DNA of 36,122 bases from a virus. Where the stretch lies: IMG/VR virus record IMGVR_UViG_3300021961_000288, positions 1 through 36,122 of that record. The stretch is one strand, 5' to 3'. The first letter of the stretch is position 1. Each line of letters begins with the position of its first letter. Position numbers and translations under genes: made by a program. This document shows positions 21,631 through 28,017 of this stretch, one piece after another. The notes under the pieces are model-generated. The model ran no database searches. It was not told the origin of the DNA and was given only the letters and a program-made list of their open reading frames with translations.

Positions 21631-22887
21631 TTATGCCAACGTGACGGACTCGCGAATCTTCGCGACTTGCTCATCCTTGGCGCCCTTCAACACGCGCATC
21701 TTGTACGCGGTCTCCATGTCCACGCCAGCCCTCAGTAGCCGCGCACCGTCAATCGTGGCGCGAGGCGACACGATGACACGCAACCCGTAGCGGGACACGT
21801 TCGCACGGGACGTACGAACCGCATTCAGCCACGTGCGGGACGTCTCAGCGTCCAACCCAACCGCATCCAACATGGACGACTCCAACGACTCATCTAGGTC
21901 AATCGCGACCATCGCGAACCTGTCCAGAAACGCCGCGTCAATCGGGTTGCGTCCCACATATTCCGCGGTCGCACCGTTGCCGTACGTGTTCGCGGACGCC
22001 ATACCCACGAACGAATCGTGACGCTTGACCATCCCATCGGGGAATGCCATCACGCCATTCGCCAGCGCACTATTCAGCACGTTCAGCACGTTCGGGTTGC
22101 CGTTGTCCACCTCATCCAGTAGGAACACGCCACCATGCTCAAACACGTCACGGAATGGCGTACGCACCGTGTTACCGTGCGCATCCACGAACCCCACCAG
22201 CGACGCCTCAGACGTCTGAGCGGTCACGGACTTAGCGGCGAACGGAACCCCTAGCGCCTTGGCGACGTTCTCGGCGATGGTGGACTTGCCAGTGCCAGCC
22301 GCGCCCACAAGGTACACGTGGACACCAGCGGACACCGACGCCAGCACGTTGGGGAATTCCGCGTGCTGACGTCCCGCAACCTGCACGGTCGCCTTGGACG
22401 GTAGCGTGATGTTGGTGACGTGCGGACGCATGTCCTGCACCATCCGCTCAACCTCGCCACGGAACCCTGCCATAATCGGCGAGACATTTTCGGCGACGAT
22501 TGCCGCCACCTCATCCTTGTCCACGCCAACCTTGGCAGACGCCAGCACCTCAGCGGCGGCACGACGTGCCACCTCCGCGATGACCGCATCCACACCCGTT
22601 GCATTATGCGTAGGCGCCGCTGGCGCCGTCACTGTCGGCTCCACTTGGGCGGACGTGTAGGTCACCGTCTTGGCGCCGCCACGAATCGCCGCCAACATCG
22701 CCTCGCTAGTGAAGTGCATCGGCGGACGTCCCACGAATGAGACACCCAGATACTTGCACAACGCGATGAGCGTCGTCTTGCGTGCCTGCACCAAGTCTAT
22801 GGTGCGTGCCGCGCCGTTGTATGCGTAAGTGACGCGTTCGCTAGACGCGTCATAGCCCGTAATCACGGGCGCCTTGTTTGCGGACAT
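21631..22887 (-). CDS. MoxR/AAA_5-type AAA+ ATPase
   Basis: From ATG 22887 (RBS GGAGGT) the product is 418 aa; the longer frame runs into hammerhead B and is rejected. The N-terminus (~28-72) is helical, SAP-like (LVQARKTTLIALCKYLGVSF), followed by a Pro/Ala linker and helical segment. The AAA+ core has Walker A GAAGTGKST (195-203), Walker B VFLLDEVDN (254-262), sensor 1 GMASANT (295-301) and an arginine-finger-like NPIDAAFLDRF block. MoxR-type ATPases remodel protein complexes with vWA partners; here the partner is the next gene. Its phage role is unknown. Confidence 0.87.
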   Translation of the reverse strand: MSANKAPVITGYDASSERVTYAYNGAARTIDLVQARKTTLIALCKYLGVSFVGRPPMHFTSEAMLAAIRGGAKTVTYTSAQVEPTVTAPAAPTHNATGVDAVIAEVARRAAAEVLASAKVGVDKDEVAAIVAENVSPIMAGFRGEVERMVQDMRPHVTNITLPSKATVQVAGRQHAEFPNVLASVSAGVHVYLVGAAGTGKSTIAENVAKALGVPFAAKSVTAQTSEASLVGFVDAHGNTVRTPFRDVFEHGGVFLLDEVDNGNPNVLNVLNSALANGVMAFPDGMVKRHDSFVGMASANTYGNGATAEYVGRNPIDAAFLDRFAMVAIDLDESLESSMLDAVGLDAETSRTWLNAVRTSRANVSRYGLRVIVSPRATIDGARLLRAGVDMETAYKMRVLKGAKDEQVAKIRESVTLA

Positions 22888-22918
22888 TACAATTACCTCC
22901 GTTTGTGTGTTTCCGATG

Positions 22919-22979
22919 GGACTCATCAGCGTGAGCACGTACTCACGGACACGGGGCGATTATGCCCCGTGTTTCGTCC
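22919..22979 (-). ncRNA. Type II hammerhead ribozyme B
   Basis: Read leftward: stem II GGAC; GAAA; stem III ACACGGGG / CCCCGTGT, extendable by one G-C pair; cleavage triplet GTC; stem I CGTGAG / CTCACG with hexaloop TACGTG; core CTGATGA; stem II GTCC. The core is the textbook sequence. Predicted cleavage is between 22948 and 22947. The TAG stop codon of the gene upstream (22981-22979) supplies the first G of stem II, so the ribozyme starts within the stop codon. The AAA+ start codon lies 31 nt beyond its 3' end, giving a 60-nt leader after cleavage. Confidence 0.95.
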
Positions 22980-23278
22980 TAGGCGACCCGTTCGTAGCGT
23001 GCGCCGCCCTTGCGGACATAGCGCCACCCGTACGGGGCGATGATTTTATTCATGCCCTGTTGGTCGCTCACGCTACCCCAACCCGTGCATTCTGGCGTAA
23101 ACGTCCACTCCGCACCGTGTGCGCTGTAAAACGTGCCCATGTGTGTTCCGTGATGGATGACGTGACGCGCCCAACCATCGTATGGGTTGCCCATATCCTG
23201 CACGCTCCACTTGCCAACCTTGCGTGTCCCCGCACGCCACGGCATAGCCGTGAAGTCGCCGATATTTTCCAGTCTCAT
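22979..23278 (-). CDS. 99-aa hypothetical protein between two hammerheads
   Basis: The product begins MRLENIGDFTAMPWRAGTRK and is rich in Trp, Gly, His and Tyr (GNPYDGWARHVIHHGTHMG, YGWRYVRKGGARYE), suggesting a compact beta domain; no family recognised. RBS GGAGG lies 6 nt before ATG 23278. It is flanked by hammerhead C upstream and hammerhead B downstream, so self-cleavage at both would release this gene as its own mRNA with a defined 5' hairpin and a 3' hairpin (stem III of B). Confidence 0.75.
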   Translation of the reverse strand: MRLENIGDFTAMPWRAGTRKVGKWSVQDMGNPYDGWARHVIHHGTHMGTFYSAHGAEWTFTPECTGWGSVSDQQGMNKIIAPYGWRYVRKGGARYERVA

Positions 23279-23301
23279 AATTGCCTCCGTTGTGTGTGTC
23301 T

Positions 23302-23369
23302 GAACTCATCAGCACGGACAGATATCCGTGGACACGTGGCACGGGTGAACCGTGCCGCGTGTTTCGTTC
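23302..23369 (-). ncRNA. Type II hammerhead ribozyme C
   Basis: Read leftward: stem II GAAC; GAAA; stem III of two helices (ACACG / CGTGT and GGCACGG / CCGTGCC) split by one C-A mismatch; cleavage triplet GTC; stem I CACGGA / TCCGTG with hexaloop TATCTG; core CTGATGA; stem II GTTC. Relative to A and B, stem II changes from GGAC/GTCC to GAAC/GTTC, a compensatory pair change. Predicted cleavage is between 23331 and 23330. The next start codon lies 23 nt past its 3' end. Confidence 0.93.
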
Positions 23370-23434
23370 TCGCGAGTGTGGACTTACGCCCCACCCGTTG
23401 GCGCCAATCGTAGCCGAACCTACGACCGCACTCC

Positions 23435-23812
23435 CTAGCAGCGTGCCGCCTGCGGCTGAGCCGCGGCGGATACACCCAACGATTGCGCTCCGTACGTCGC
23501 CACCGCGTCGTTGTCCTCCGCATTCTCGCGGCGACCATACTCCCAACGCGGCACGAATCGGACAGACTCGCAACCGCTCCCATTACGACTGGCGCACGGT
23601 TCAGTGTCCTCGCCCATCATCGCTGCATGCCGCGGATATTCCGCATCGCGACCTGAGCCGCTTGGCATGCCAACCCCTTCACGCGGCGTCTGGTCCGCTG
23701 ATTGCTTCGGGGCACTGACGCATCGGGGCGTAATCGCCACCGTGTCGTTCAGCCCTGCCGCTATTCGGGCAAGTCCCGTGAATCGGTGAGTGCCTCGCGG
23801 CGACCTCGCCAT
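23435..23812 (-). CDS. Possible first gene of leftward operon (uncertain)
   Basis: A 125-codon frame (extendable to 23833) lies ahead of hammerhead C in the operon. It has no convincing RBS, unlike nearly all genes of this operon, and no recognised domain. In its favour, the composition is balanced, with a plausible stretch CESVRFVPRWEYGRRENAED, and without it the region 23370-24295 would be an unusually long gap. It is GC-rich, so long frames arise by chance; other frames here are also open. Treat as tentative. Confidence 0.3.
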   Translation of the reverse strand: MARSPRGTHRFTGLARIAAGLNDTVAITPRCVSAPKQSADQTPREGVGMPSGSGRDAEYPRHAAMMGEDTEPCASRNGSGCESVRFVPRWEYGRRENAEDNDAVATYGAQSLGVSAAAQPQAARC

Positions 23813-23874
23813 CCGATTGACGATGACCATCACCGTAATGCCACCAAAACCGCCCTGTCAAGTCATCCACGGAA

Positions 23875-23914
23875 TTGGAATATATATATACATATATATT
23901 CCAAAAATTTTTTT
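23875..23914 (+). other. Perfect AT-rich palindrome followed by T7 tract
   Basis: TTGGAATATATAT pairs with ATATATATTCCAA over 13 bp around the loop ATAC, followed by AAA and seven T. This is a sharp AT island within a GC-rich surround. It could be a DNA-unwinding element or cruciform at an origin, or, read rightward, a weak terminator (its stem is mostly A-T, which disfavours efficient termination). Confidence 0.6.
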
Positions 23915-24045
23915 CAATGCGCCCACGACGCCCACACATACCCCCAGCCGCGGCACGCCATGCGGTCGCACGATGCGGGGGCGCCCGTGCGCGTGGTACC
24001 ATCTTCGGTGGCGGTTGTCAAGTACCCCCGAAAATTGGGGGCGGC

Positions 24046-24067
24046 ATTATGGGGCGATTATGGGGCG
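24046..24067 (+). repeat. Tandem 11-bp repeat (2 copies)
   Basis: ATTATGGGGCG occurs twice in direct tandem without mismatch. Iterons of this size can bind replication initiators or regulators. The same GGGGCGATTATG string also occurs in the stem III loop region of hammerhead B, which may be coincidence. Confidence 0.6.
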
Positions 24068-24295
24068 GTTTCGCGTACGTGGCGTACGAGCGCACGCGGA
24101 TGCGACCATGGGCGGGGGTGCATAGGGGGGCGTGCACCCGTCACGCGTGTAATATAGTTATAGCCTAGGGCGAGGGCGTGGTGTTTTTGGGTTGCGGATA
24201 CCTGTTGTGTGTCCGTGGTCACACCCCCCACGGGGGTTTGTTATGGGTCCCCTACGGGTTTGTCCATGCTGTAATAGTAAACTAGTTGTGTCGGT

Positions 24296-24583
24296 TTACC
24301 ATTTAACTTTGTCCGCCCAATAGGCGGCACTGATTGGTCCTCGCGCAATATTTTTACGGTGTCGTGACTTGAACCGTTTACGTTTCATCGTTGTTGCTTG
24401 GGATTCTCCACGGCGGGGTTTCCCCGCCGTTTTGGCTCCTTGTTCACCAAAACGAATTGTCTTAACTTTGGAACCAACTTTGGCAACGACAATGTGCGAC
24501 TTGGTTGGATGGTTCGGTGTCCGTTTCGGTTTGTTGTAACCTGAGACTCCTGCTCGTGCTAGACGTGGGTCACGTTTGGTCAT
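24296..24583 (-). CDS. DUF6321-like small basic protein
   Basis: This 95-aa protein matches, from memory, the DUF6321 family of marine phages and large viruses: RDPRLARAGVSGYNKPKRT, then HPTKSHIVVAKVGSKVK, TIRFGEQG, and the C-terminus ARGPISAAYWADKVKW. It is strongly basic. A good AAGGAG RBS precedes it and its start overlaps the upstream gene by 4 bp. Function unknown; its conservation together with two other basic proteins suggests a shared role in packaging or chromatin-like binding (inference). Confidence 0.85.
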   Translation of the reverse strand: MTKRDPRLARAGVSGYNKPKRTPNHPTKSHIVVAKVGSKVKTIRFGEQGAKTAGKPRRGESQATTMKRKRFKSRHRKNIARGPISAAYWADKVKW

Positions 24584-24981
24584 GGTTTTCTCCTTCGGGC
24601 ATTACGTCCTGCTGTTTTTGCAGCCTTGGTGTTCGCCACAAACTGACGTCCTTGCTTAGACGCTTGTAGTTTCTTGCGATTTGTAGCCTGCTTCTCTGCT
24701 GCCGATAGTTGATTCCACGCTTTCTCAGGCAAATAGCGTGTCGTGCCACTGTTTCTAATAGCAGGTTTTCCATCTGATGTTCTCCACTTCTCGGCTGTCC
24801 ACTGGGATAAAGATTTTTGTTTATCCGTTTTGGGACCAGTGAAACCTCCACCTGCCGCCTTATAGCGTTGGTTGGCAATTTGGGCTTTACGTGCAGACCA
24901 TTGTCCCGCTTTACCACCTTTTGTTCCAGCCTTAACGGCTGCAACAATACGTTCCCTGAGGGCAGGTTTTGTATAAGCCAT
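24580..24981 (-). CDS. DUF5872-like small basic protein
   Basis: The 133-aa protein matches the DUF5872 pattern from memory: KPALRERIVAAVKAGTKGGK, GQWSARKAQIANQRYKAAGG, then KQKSLSQWTAEKWRT, RYLPEKAWNQLSAAEKQAT and the basic tail KQGRQFVANTKAAKTAGR. The family occurs in phages and in giant eukaryotic viruses and is thought to be a virion or DNA-associated protein. Its ATG overlaps the stop of the DUF6496-like gene by one base. Confidence 0.85.
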   Translation of the reverse strand: MAYTKPALRERIVAAVKAGTKGGKAGQWSARKAQIANQRYKAAGGGFTGPKTDKQKSLSQWTAEKWRTSDGKPAIRNSGTTRYLPEKAWNQLSAAEKQATNRKKLQASKQGRQFVANTKAAKTAGRNARRRKP

Positions 24982-25208
24982 TACTTGCTGCGCTTACGAG
25001 TTTTGTGTCGCGCTCCACGCATCAATGTGCCATCGGGCATACGATGAAAACCCTTGGGGGTTTTCTTCTTTTTCTTGGACATCCCAGCCTCGGACATCGC
25101 AATCGCAATAGCCTGAGACCGCGACTTAACCTTAGAGCCAGAAGAACTCTTCAGGGTCCCCTGCTTATATTCACGCATTACTTTGGTTACTTTCGCTGGT
25201 TTTTTCAT
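24981..25208 (-). CDS. DUF6496-like small basic protein
   Basis: The 75-aa product contains VTKVMREYKQGTLKSSSGSK followed by VKSRSQAIAIAMSEAG (~7-43), the DUF6496 signature from memory, then an extremely Lys/Arg-rich tail (MSKKKKKTPKGF, ARHKTRKRSK). It is encoded in a chain of overlapping genes with DUF5872- and DUF6321-like proteins. The conserved helix plus basic tail suggests nucleic acid binding. Overlaps the gene above by 4 bp. Confidence 0.85.
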   Translation of the reverse strand: MKKPAKVTKVMREYKQGTLKSSSGSKVKSRSQAIAIAMSEAGMSKKKKKTPKGFHRMPDGTLMRGARHKTRKRSK

Positions 25209-25495
25209 TTCGGTTTCGTTACTTTCGGCACAAGTTTAATAATACTTTTTATCATAGCCTCAGGGATGTGCGTGACCTGAGAAACTTGACCAACACCCCG
25301 TGTGGCAACCAACACAATATACTCAGGCAAATTAGCATTAGCCCAATAGTAGCCAACAGACCGAACCAACGCCTGTGTCTCCCTGTAGCCGTCCACATCA
25401 TGCCACCCTGCTTGCGCATCAAAAGCATCCTGCCACTCAATTAACAGTAAATCCCAAGCACGCAACCCTGCGGTTTTACTCATTGATTTTTTCAT
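25205..25495 (-). CDS. Small conserved phage protein (WQDA...SVGY type)
   Basis: From ATG 25495 the product is 96 aa; ATG 25483 is an alternative, and the longer frame overlaps a small membrane-protein gene. It has WDLLLIEWQDAFDAQAGW, then ALVRSVGYYWANANLPEYIV and a C-terminal THIPEAMIKSIIKL. This W-x-D-A ... S-V-G-Y ... I-P-x-x-x-I pattern is a common small phage protein of unknown function. It is translated together with the basic-protein cassette. Confidence 0.72.
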   Translation of the reverse strand: MKKSMSKTAGLRAWDLLLIEWQDAFDAQAGWHDVDGYRETQALVRSVGYYWANANLPEYIVLVATRGVGQVSQVTHIPEAMIKSIIKLVPKVTKPK

Positions 25496-25586
25496 CAATC
25501 CGATGCATTTCCCGTACCAAATGCCACAACGCCATAGACACCAAAAAACCAGCAGCAATAAAACCTATGACCAAACCAGCAACCAT
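25476..25586 (-). CDS. 36-aa single-TM protein
   Basis: ATG 25586 opens a 36-codon frame: one hydrophobic helix (VAGLVIGFIAAGFLVSMALW) followed by a charged tail (LVREMHRIDEKINE). GTG 25607, with AGGA upstream, would add seven residues. An in-frame stop lies just above that. It overlaps the next gene, consistent with the tight packing of this cassette, and may be its first gene. Small bitopic proteins of this shape can be lysis or membrane regulators; function unknown. Confidence 0.55.
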   Translation of the reverse strand: MVAGLVIGFIAAGFLVSMALWHLVREMHRIDEKINE

Positions 25587-25675
25587 CTTCAATATGTTTA
25601 TAAGCACACCAAAACCAAGTTCCTAGTCCGTCTTGTCCTTGCTGCCCTCGCTATGGCTCGGGCAACCATTTACGG

Positions 25676-25713
25676 TTCCCTCACCCCCCCTATCCCCCCC
25701 TCTCCCGTTCCCT
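25676..25713 (-). promoter_or_regulatory. Homopurine/G-quadruplex-capable tract between divergent units
   Basis: On the minus strand this stretch has G-runs of 3, 3, 7, 7 and 3 separated by short A/T-containing spacers, meeting the usual G-quadruplex pattern; the plus strand is almost all pyrimidine. It lies in the gap between the leftward basic-protein cassette and the rightward terminase gene, where divergent promoters must lie. Near it, GTGGTCA occurs twice (25722-25728 and 25742-25748), a possible operator. No clear -35/-10 was seen. Confidence 0.5.
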
Positions 25714-25767
25714 AGCACACAGTGGTCAAACAACCACCCTCTGTGGTCAGGAACAACCTACGGTTTT

Positions 25768-26196
25768 ATGATGGATAACGACAACGTTTTAGACCCTAGG
25801 CAAGAAAAATATTTACAGTGGTTATGTTTACCCGCGCCACTAAGGGAGCCATCCTCCAAAGAAAAATATGCGAAAGAACACAGCGTGGACGTAACAACGT
25901 TACGTCGCTGGGAGAAAAAACCCGCCTTCAAGGCAGAGTGGGAAAAACGTGTCAACGACCTACAGGGTTCGCCTGAGCGAACCCAACGTCTGCTGGATTC
26001 ACTGTATGAAGCCGCTCTCAGCGGGGACAACAAAGCAGCACAACTATATTTGCAAGCAACCAACAGGTTCGCCCCAACCCAAATCAAAGTGGAACACAAA
26101 CAGTCGTTGGCTGAACTGACCGACGAAGAGTTGGATGCGTTAATTGCGCAGGAAGCAAAAGTTCTTCGTCAAGAGCGAGAACAGCCGACACTATAG
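25768..26196 (+). CDS. Putative terminase small subunit / HTH protein
   Basis: From ATG 25768 the product is 142 aa (ATG 25771 equally possible); the longer frame upstream is Pro-rich noise from the pyrimidine tract. It has PRQEKYLQWLCLP, then an HTH-like KYAKEHSVDVTTLRRWEKKP (~35-54) and a helical oligomerisation region, then an acidic C-terminus. This layout fits small terminases, which recognise phage DNA and load it on the large subunit. It opens the rightward virion module. Confidence 0.72.
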   Translation: MMDNDNVLDPRQEKYLQWLCLPAPLREPSSKEKYAKEHSVDVTTLRRWEKKPAFKAEWEKRVNDLQGSPERTQRLLDSLYEAALSGDNKAAQLYLQATNRFAPTQIKVEHKQSLAELTDEELDALIAQEAKVLRQEREQPTL

Positions 26197-26336
26197 TGAG
26201 TAGTCTTATAGAGTGCCCGATATGCGGATGCGAGTATCCGCCTGTGGCAACTAGGTGGCTATGTCCAGAATGCAAACATAAAGACTCCTGCTGCGAAGGG
26301 GAACCAAGAAAGTTCAGGGACAATGACAACTATTAA
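26196..26336 (+). CDS. 46-aa zinc-ribbon protein
   Basis: GTG 26196 overlaps the TerS stop (taGTG) and opens a 46-codon frame with two Cys knuckles, IECPICGCEYPP and WLCPECKHKDSCC, plus a charged tail. Seven Cys in 46 residues, with CPxC spacing, is a clear zinc ribbon and not expected by chance. It overlaps the next gene by 14 bp. Likely a small nucleic-acid- or protein-binding factor made with TerS. Confidence 0.72.
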   Translation: MSSLIECPICGCEYPPVATRWLCPECKHKDSCCEGEPRKFRDNDNY

Positions 26337-26604
26337 CGATGCGATGTTCACCGCCCTGAGGGCGTTGCACCCTACGGTTGCCCCCACCCTCGGTGATTTG
26401 TTGCACGCAGAGAACCTGTCGCCACGTTTGGGTTCTTTTGAGTATTATGCTGCCGTGGTACCTGCGGCAACCACTTGGTCGGATGCCGCTTTCCTATATT
26501 GGACGGACCCTGATTATGTGGTTTCCAACCTTGAGTTGGAAGATGGGAACGATTTACTATTAGAGGACGGCTCTTTTATGGTTTTGGAGGCTGGTAATGT
26601 CTGA
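26323..26604 (+). CDS. Small structural protein
   Basis: The 93-aa protein has a helical first half (MFTALRALHPTVAPTLGDLL) and a C-terminal LELEDGNDLLLEDGSFMVLE, a repeated L-x-L-E-D-G block common in small phage structural proteins. It is preceded by an AGGGA RBS and overlaps the next gene by 8 bp. Probably a virion or fibre accessory component; not a named family. Confidence 0.7.
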   Translation: MTTINDAMFTALRALHPTVAPTLGDLLHAENLSPRLGSFEYYAAVVPAATTWSDAAFLYWTDPDYVVSNLELEDGNDLLLEDGSFMVLEAGNV

Positions 26605-26824
26605 CCTAAAGATTTCACAACTTACAGCACTAACTAGTATTACGGCTGACTCAGCCGACGTGGTGCCTGTCGTTGACACTAGTGCGACGACCACCAAGAA
26701 GATATCGTTGGCTGATATAGTTGAATTTGTCCTTGGTAGCGGAAGTTTCACTTCCGCCCTAGATGCCGCTGGCAGTCCAGTGGATTCCGAGGATGCTGTC
26801 GTTGCGGCAGCAGTATTTTCATAA
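26597..26824 (+). CDS. Small tail-fibre-type structural protein
   Basis: MSDLKISQLTALTSITADSA with VVPVVDTSATTTKKISLADI is a well-known repeat-like motif (KISxLxxLT...DxxPVVD...TKKI) at the N-terminus of many phage tail-fibre and head-decoration proteins. Here the protein is 75 aa and probably contributes a small trimeric domain to the fibre or neck. It lies among other virion genes. Confidence 0.75.
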   Translation: MSDLKISQLTALTSITADSADVVPVVDTSATTTKKISLADIVEFVLGSGSFTSALDAAGSPVDSEDAVVAAAVFS

Positions 26825-26851
26825 AAGGAACAATTACCCCTAGGAGTAGAT

Positions 26852-27214
26852 ATGGCAACTTTCAGCAAAGTTAAATTGAGTGGTTCTACGGATGGTCGTG
26901 CCGTTAAGGTGTCGGCTACCGCAACTGCTGGTACGACAATTCATACTGGTTCAACGACCGCAACGACGTACGATGAGGTGTGGCTGTATGCGGTGAACAC
27001 CACTACGGCTGCAAAGAAGTTGACGATTGAGTGGGGTGGCACTACGTCGCCTGATGATTTGATTGAGTTGACGATTGCCGCCGAGTCGGGTTTGGTTCTT
27101 GTAGCCCCTGGGCTTTTGATTAAGGGTAATGCTACTCCGTTGGTGGTTCGTGCATTTGCTGAAACTGCTGATGTTATTGCGATTCACGGGTACGTCAACC
27201 AGATTACGGTCTAG
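26852..27214 (+). CDS. Structural protein, beta-rich
   Basis: This 120-aa protein is beta-rich with SGSTDGRAVKVSATATAGTT, YDEVWLYAVNTTTA, KKLTIEWGGTT and AIHGYVNQITV. This pattern recurs in marine phage virion proteins, probably fibre or decoration subunits. The start has RBS TAGGAGTA, a form used also before the scaffold-portal intergenic region and the capsid gene. Confidence 0.75.
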   Translation: MATFSKVKLSGSTDGRAVKVSATATAGTTIHTGSTTATTYDEVWLYAVNTTTAAKKLTIEWGGTTSPDDLIELTIAAESGLVLVAPGLLIKGNATPLVVRAFAETADVIAIHGYVNQITV

Positions 27215-27222
27215 GTGTCGTA

Positions 27223-28017
27223 ATGGGTTTTGCCTTACGCACACGTCCGTCACAATTTGTCAGTGATGTGTTCGGTTCTGGTCGCTCAAAGGTGATTGGT
27301 GTTGAGTATCTCATCGTTGGCGGTGGCGGTAGTGGTGCTAAGGGAACGCCAGCAGTTTGCTATGGCGGCGGTGGTGGCGGCGGCGGCACTTACAGTGGTT
27401 CTATCACTATCCCGACAAGCACAAACACGATAACGGTTGGTGGTGGTGGTGCTGGTTCGGCAAGTATCAGCACATCAGCAAGTGGTATTGCGTCGTCTGC
27501 GTTTGGTTTGACTTCGGGTGGCGGATTTGGTGGTGGCGCAAATAACCCTGTTGCTGGTTGGGGTGGGGCTTCTGGTAGTCCGCAATCAAATCCCAGCGCA
27601 ACAGGTTCATTCAATCCTTCTCGTGGCGGTTCTGGTGCTGGTGCGTCAGCAACAGCGACGAATGGTGGTGCTGGTATCTCATCATCCATAACGGGTAGTT
27701 CTGTTGGCTATGCAGGCGGTGGCGGTGGTGGTGGCGATTCGGTTGCTGGCACAGGCGCAGACGGTGGTGGTAATGGTGCGTTGGCTGGTGGTACGCCGAC
27801 AAGCGGTGCGGCTAATCGTGGCGGTGGCGGCGGTGGTATGCGTGGCGATGATGCATCCGCATCTGGAAGTGGCGGTAGCGGTGTTGTCATCGTTAGGTAT
27901 GTCACCACTGATTTGGCTGTTCAGGGGATTACATCGGTCTCGGGTGGCACTACTAGCACTTCGGGCAACTACACGATTCACACGTTCAACGGCAGTAGCA
28001 GTTTGGTGGTGGCGTAA
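27223..28017 (+). CDS. Glycine-rich adhesin-like fibre protein 1
   Basis: The 264-aa product has a short head (MGFALRTRPSQFVSDVFGSG) and then VEYLIVGGGGSGAKG followed by ~190 residues of poly-Gly-rich sequence, ending SGVVIVRYVT...TSGNYTIHTFNGSSSLVV. Polyglycine-sandwich folds of this kind form the receptor-binding tips of phage fibres (for example T-even gp38). It has a paralogue immediately downstream with the same beginning and end motifs, so the two could form alternative or combined receptor-binding tips. Confidence 0.78.
   Translation: MGFALRTRPSQFVSDVFGSGRSKVIGVEYLIVGGGGSGAKGTPAVCYGGGGGGGGTYSGSITIPTSTNTITVGGGGAGSASISTSASGIASSAFGLTSGGGFGGGANNPVAGWGGASGSPQSNPSATGSFNPSRGGSGAGASATATNGGAGISSSITGSSVGYAGGGGGGGDSVAGTGADGGGNGALAGGTPTSGAANRGGGGGGMRGDDASASGSGGSGVVIVRYVTTDLAVQGITSVSGGTTSTSGNYTIHTFNGSSSLVVA

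Larger units (their letters stand above)
23834..24295. other. Gene-free, hairpin-dense control region / candidate origin
   Basis: No convincing gene lies here. The stretch carries a perfect AT-rich palindrome (23875-23904), a CCCCC/GGGGG hairpin near 24024-24040, tandem 11-bp repeats (24046-24067), a CGTACG-tgg-CGTACG hairpin (24074-24088), a GGGTGCA/TGCACCC stem (24116-24139) and a CCCCC-CAC-GGGGG hairpin near 24226-24238. TTGACA-like boxes occur on the minus strand (near 23856-23861 and 24015-24020), and a TATAAC/TATATT stretch near 24152-24165 could be a leftward -10. It lies between two leftward blocks. An origin and/or main early promoter is inferred. Confidence 0.5.

Noticed and set aside
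23275-23583. Arg-rich minus-strand frame across hammerhead C
   Set aside because: It crosses the ribozyme, has no RBS and is low-complexity; the structured RNA explains the conservation better.
25633-25767. N-terminal extension of the TerS-like frame (Pro-rich)
   Set aside because: It is translated from the pyrimidine tract, with no RBS; ATG 25768 begins the conserved part.
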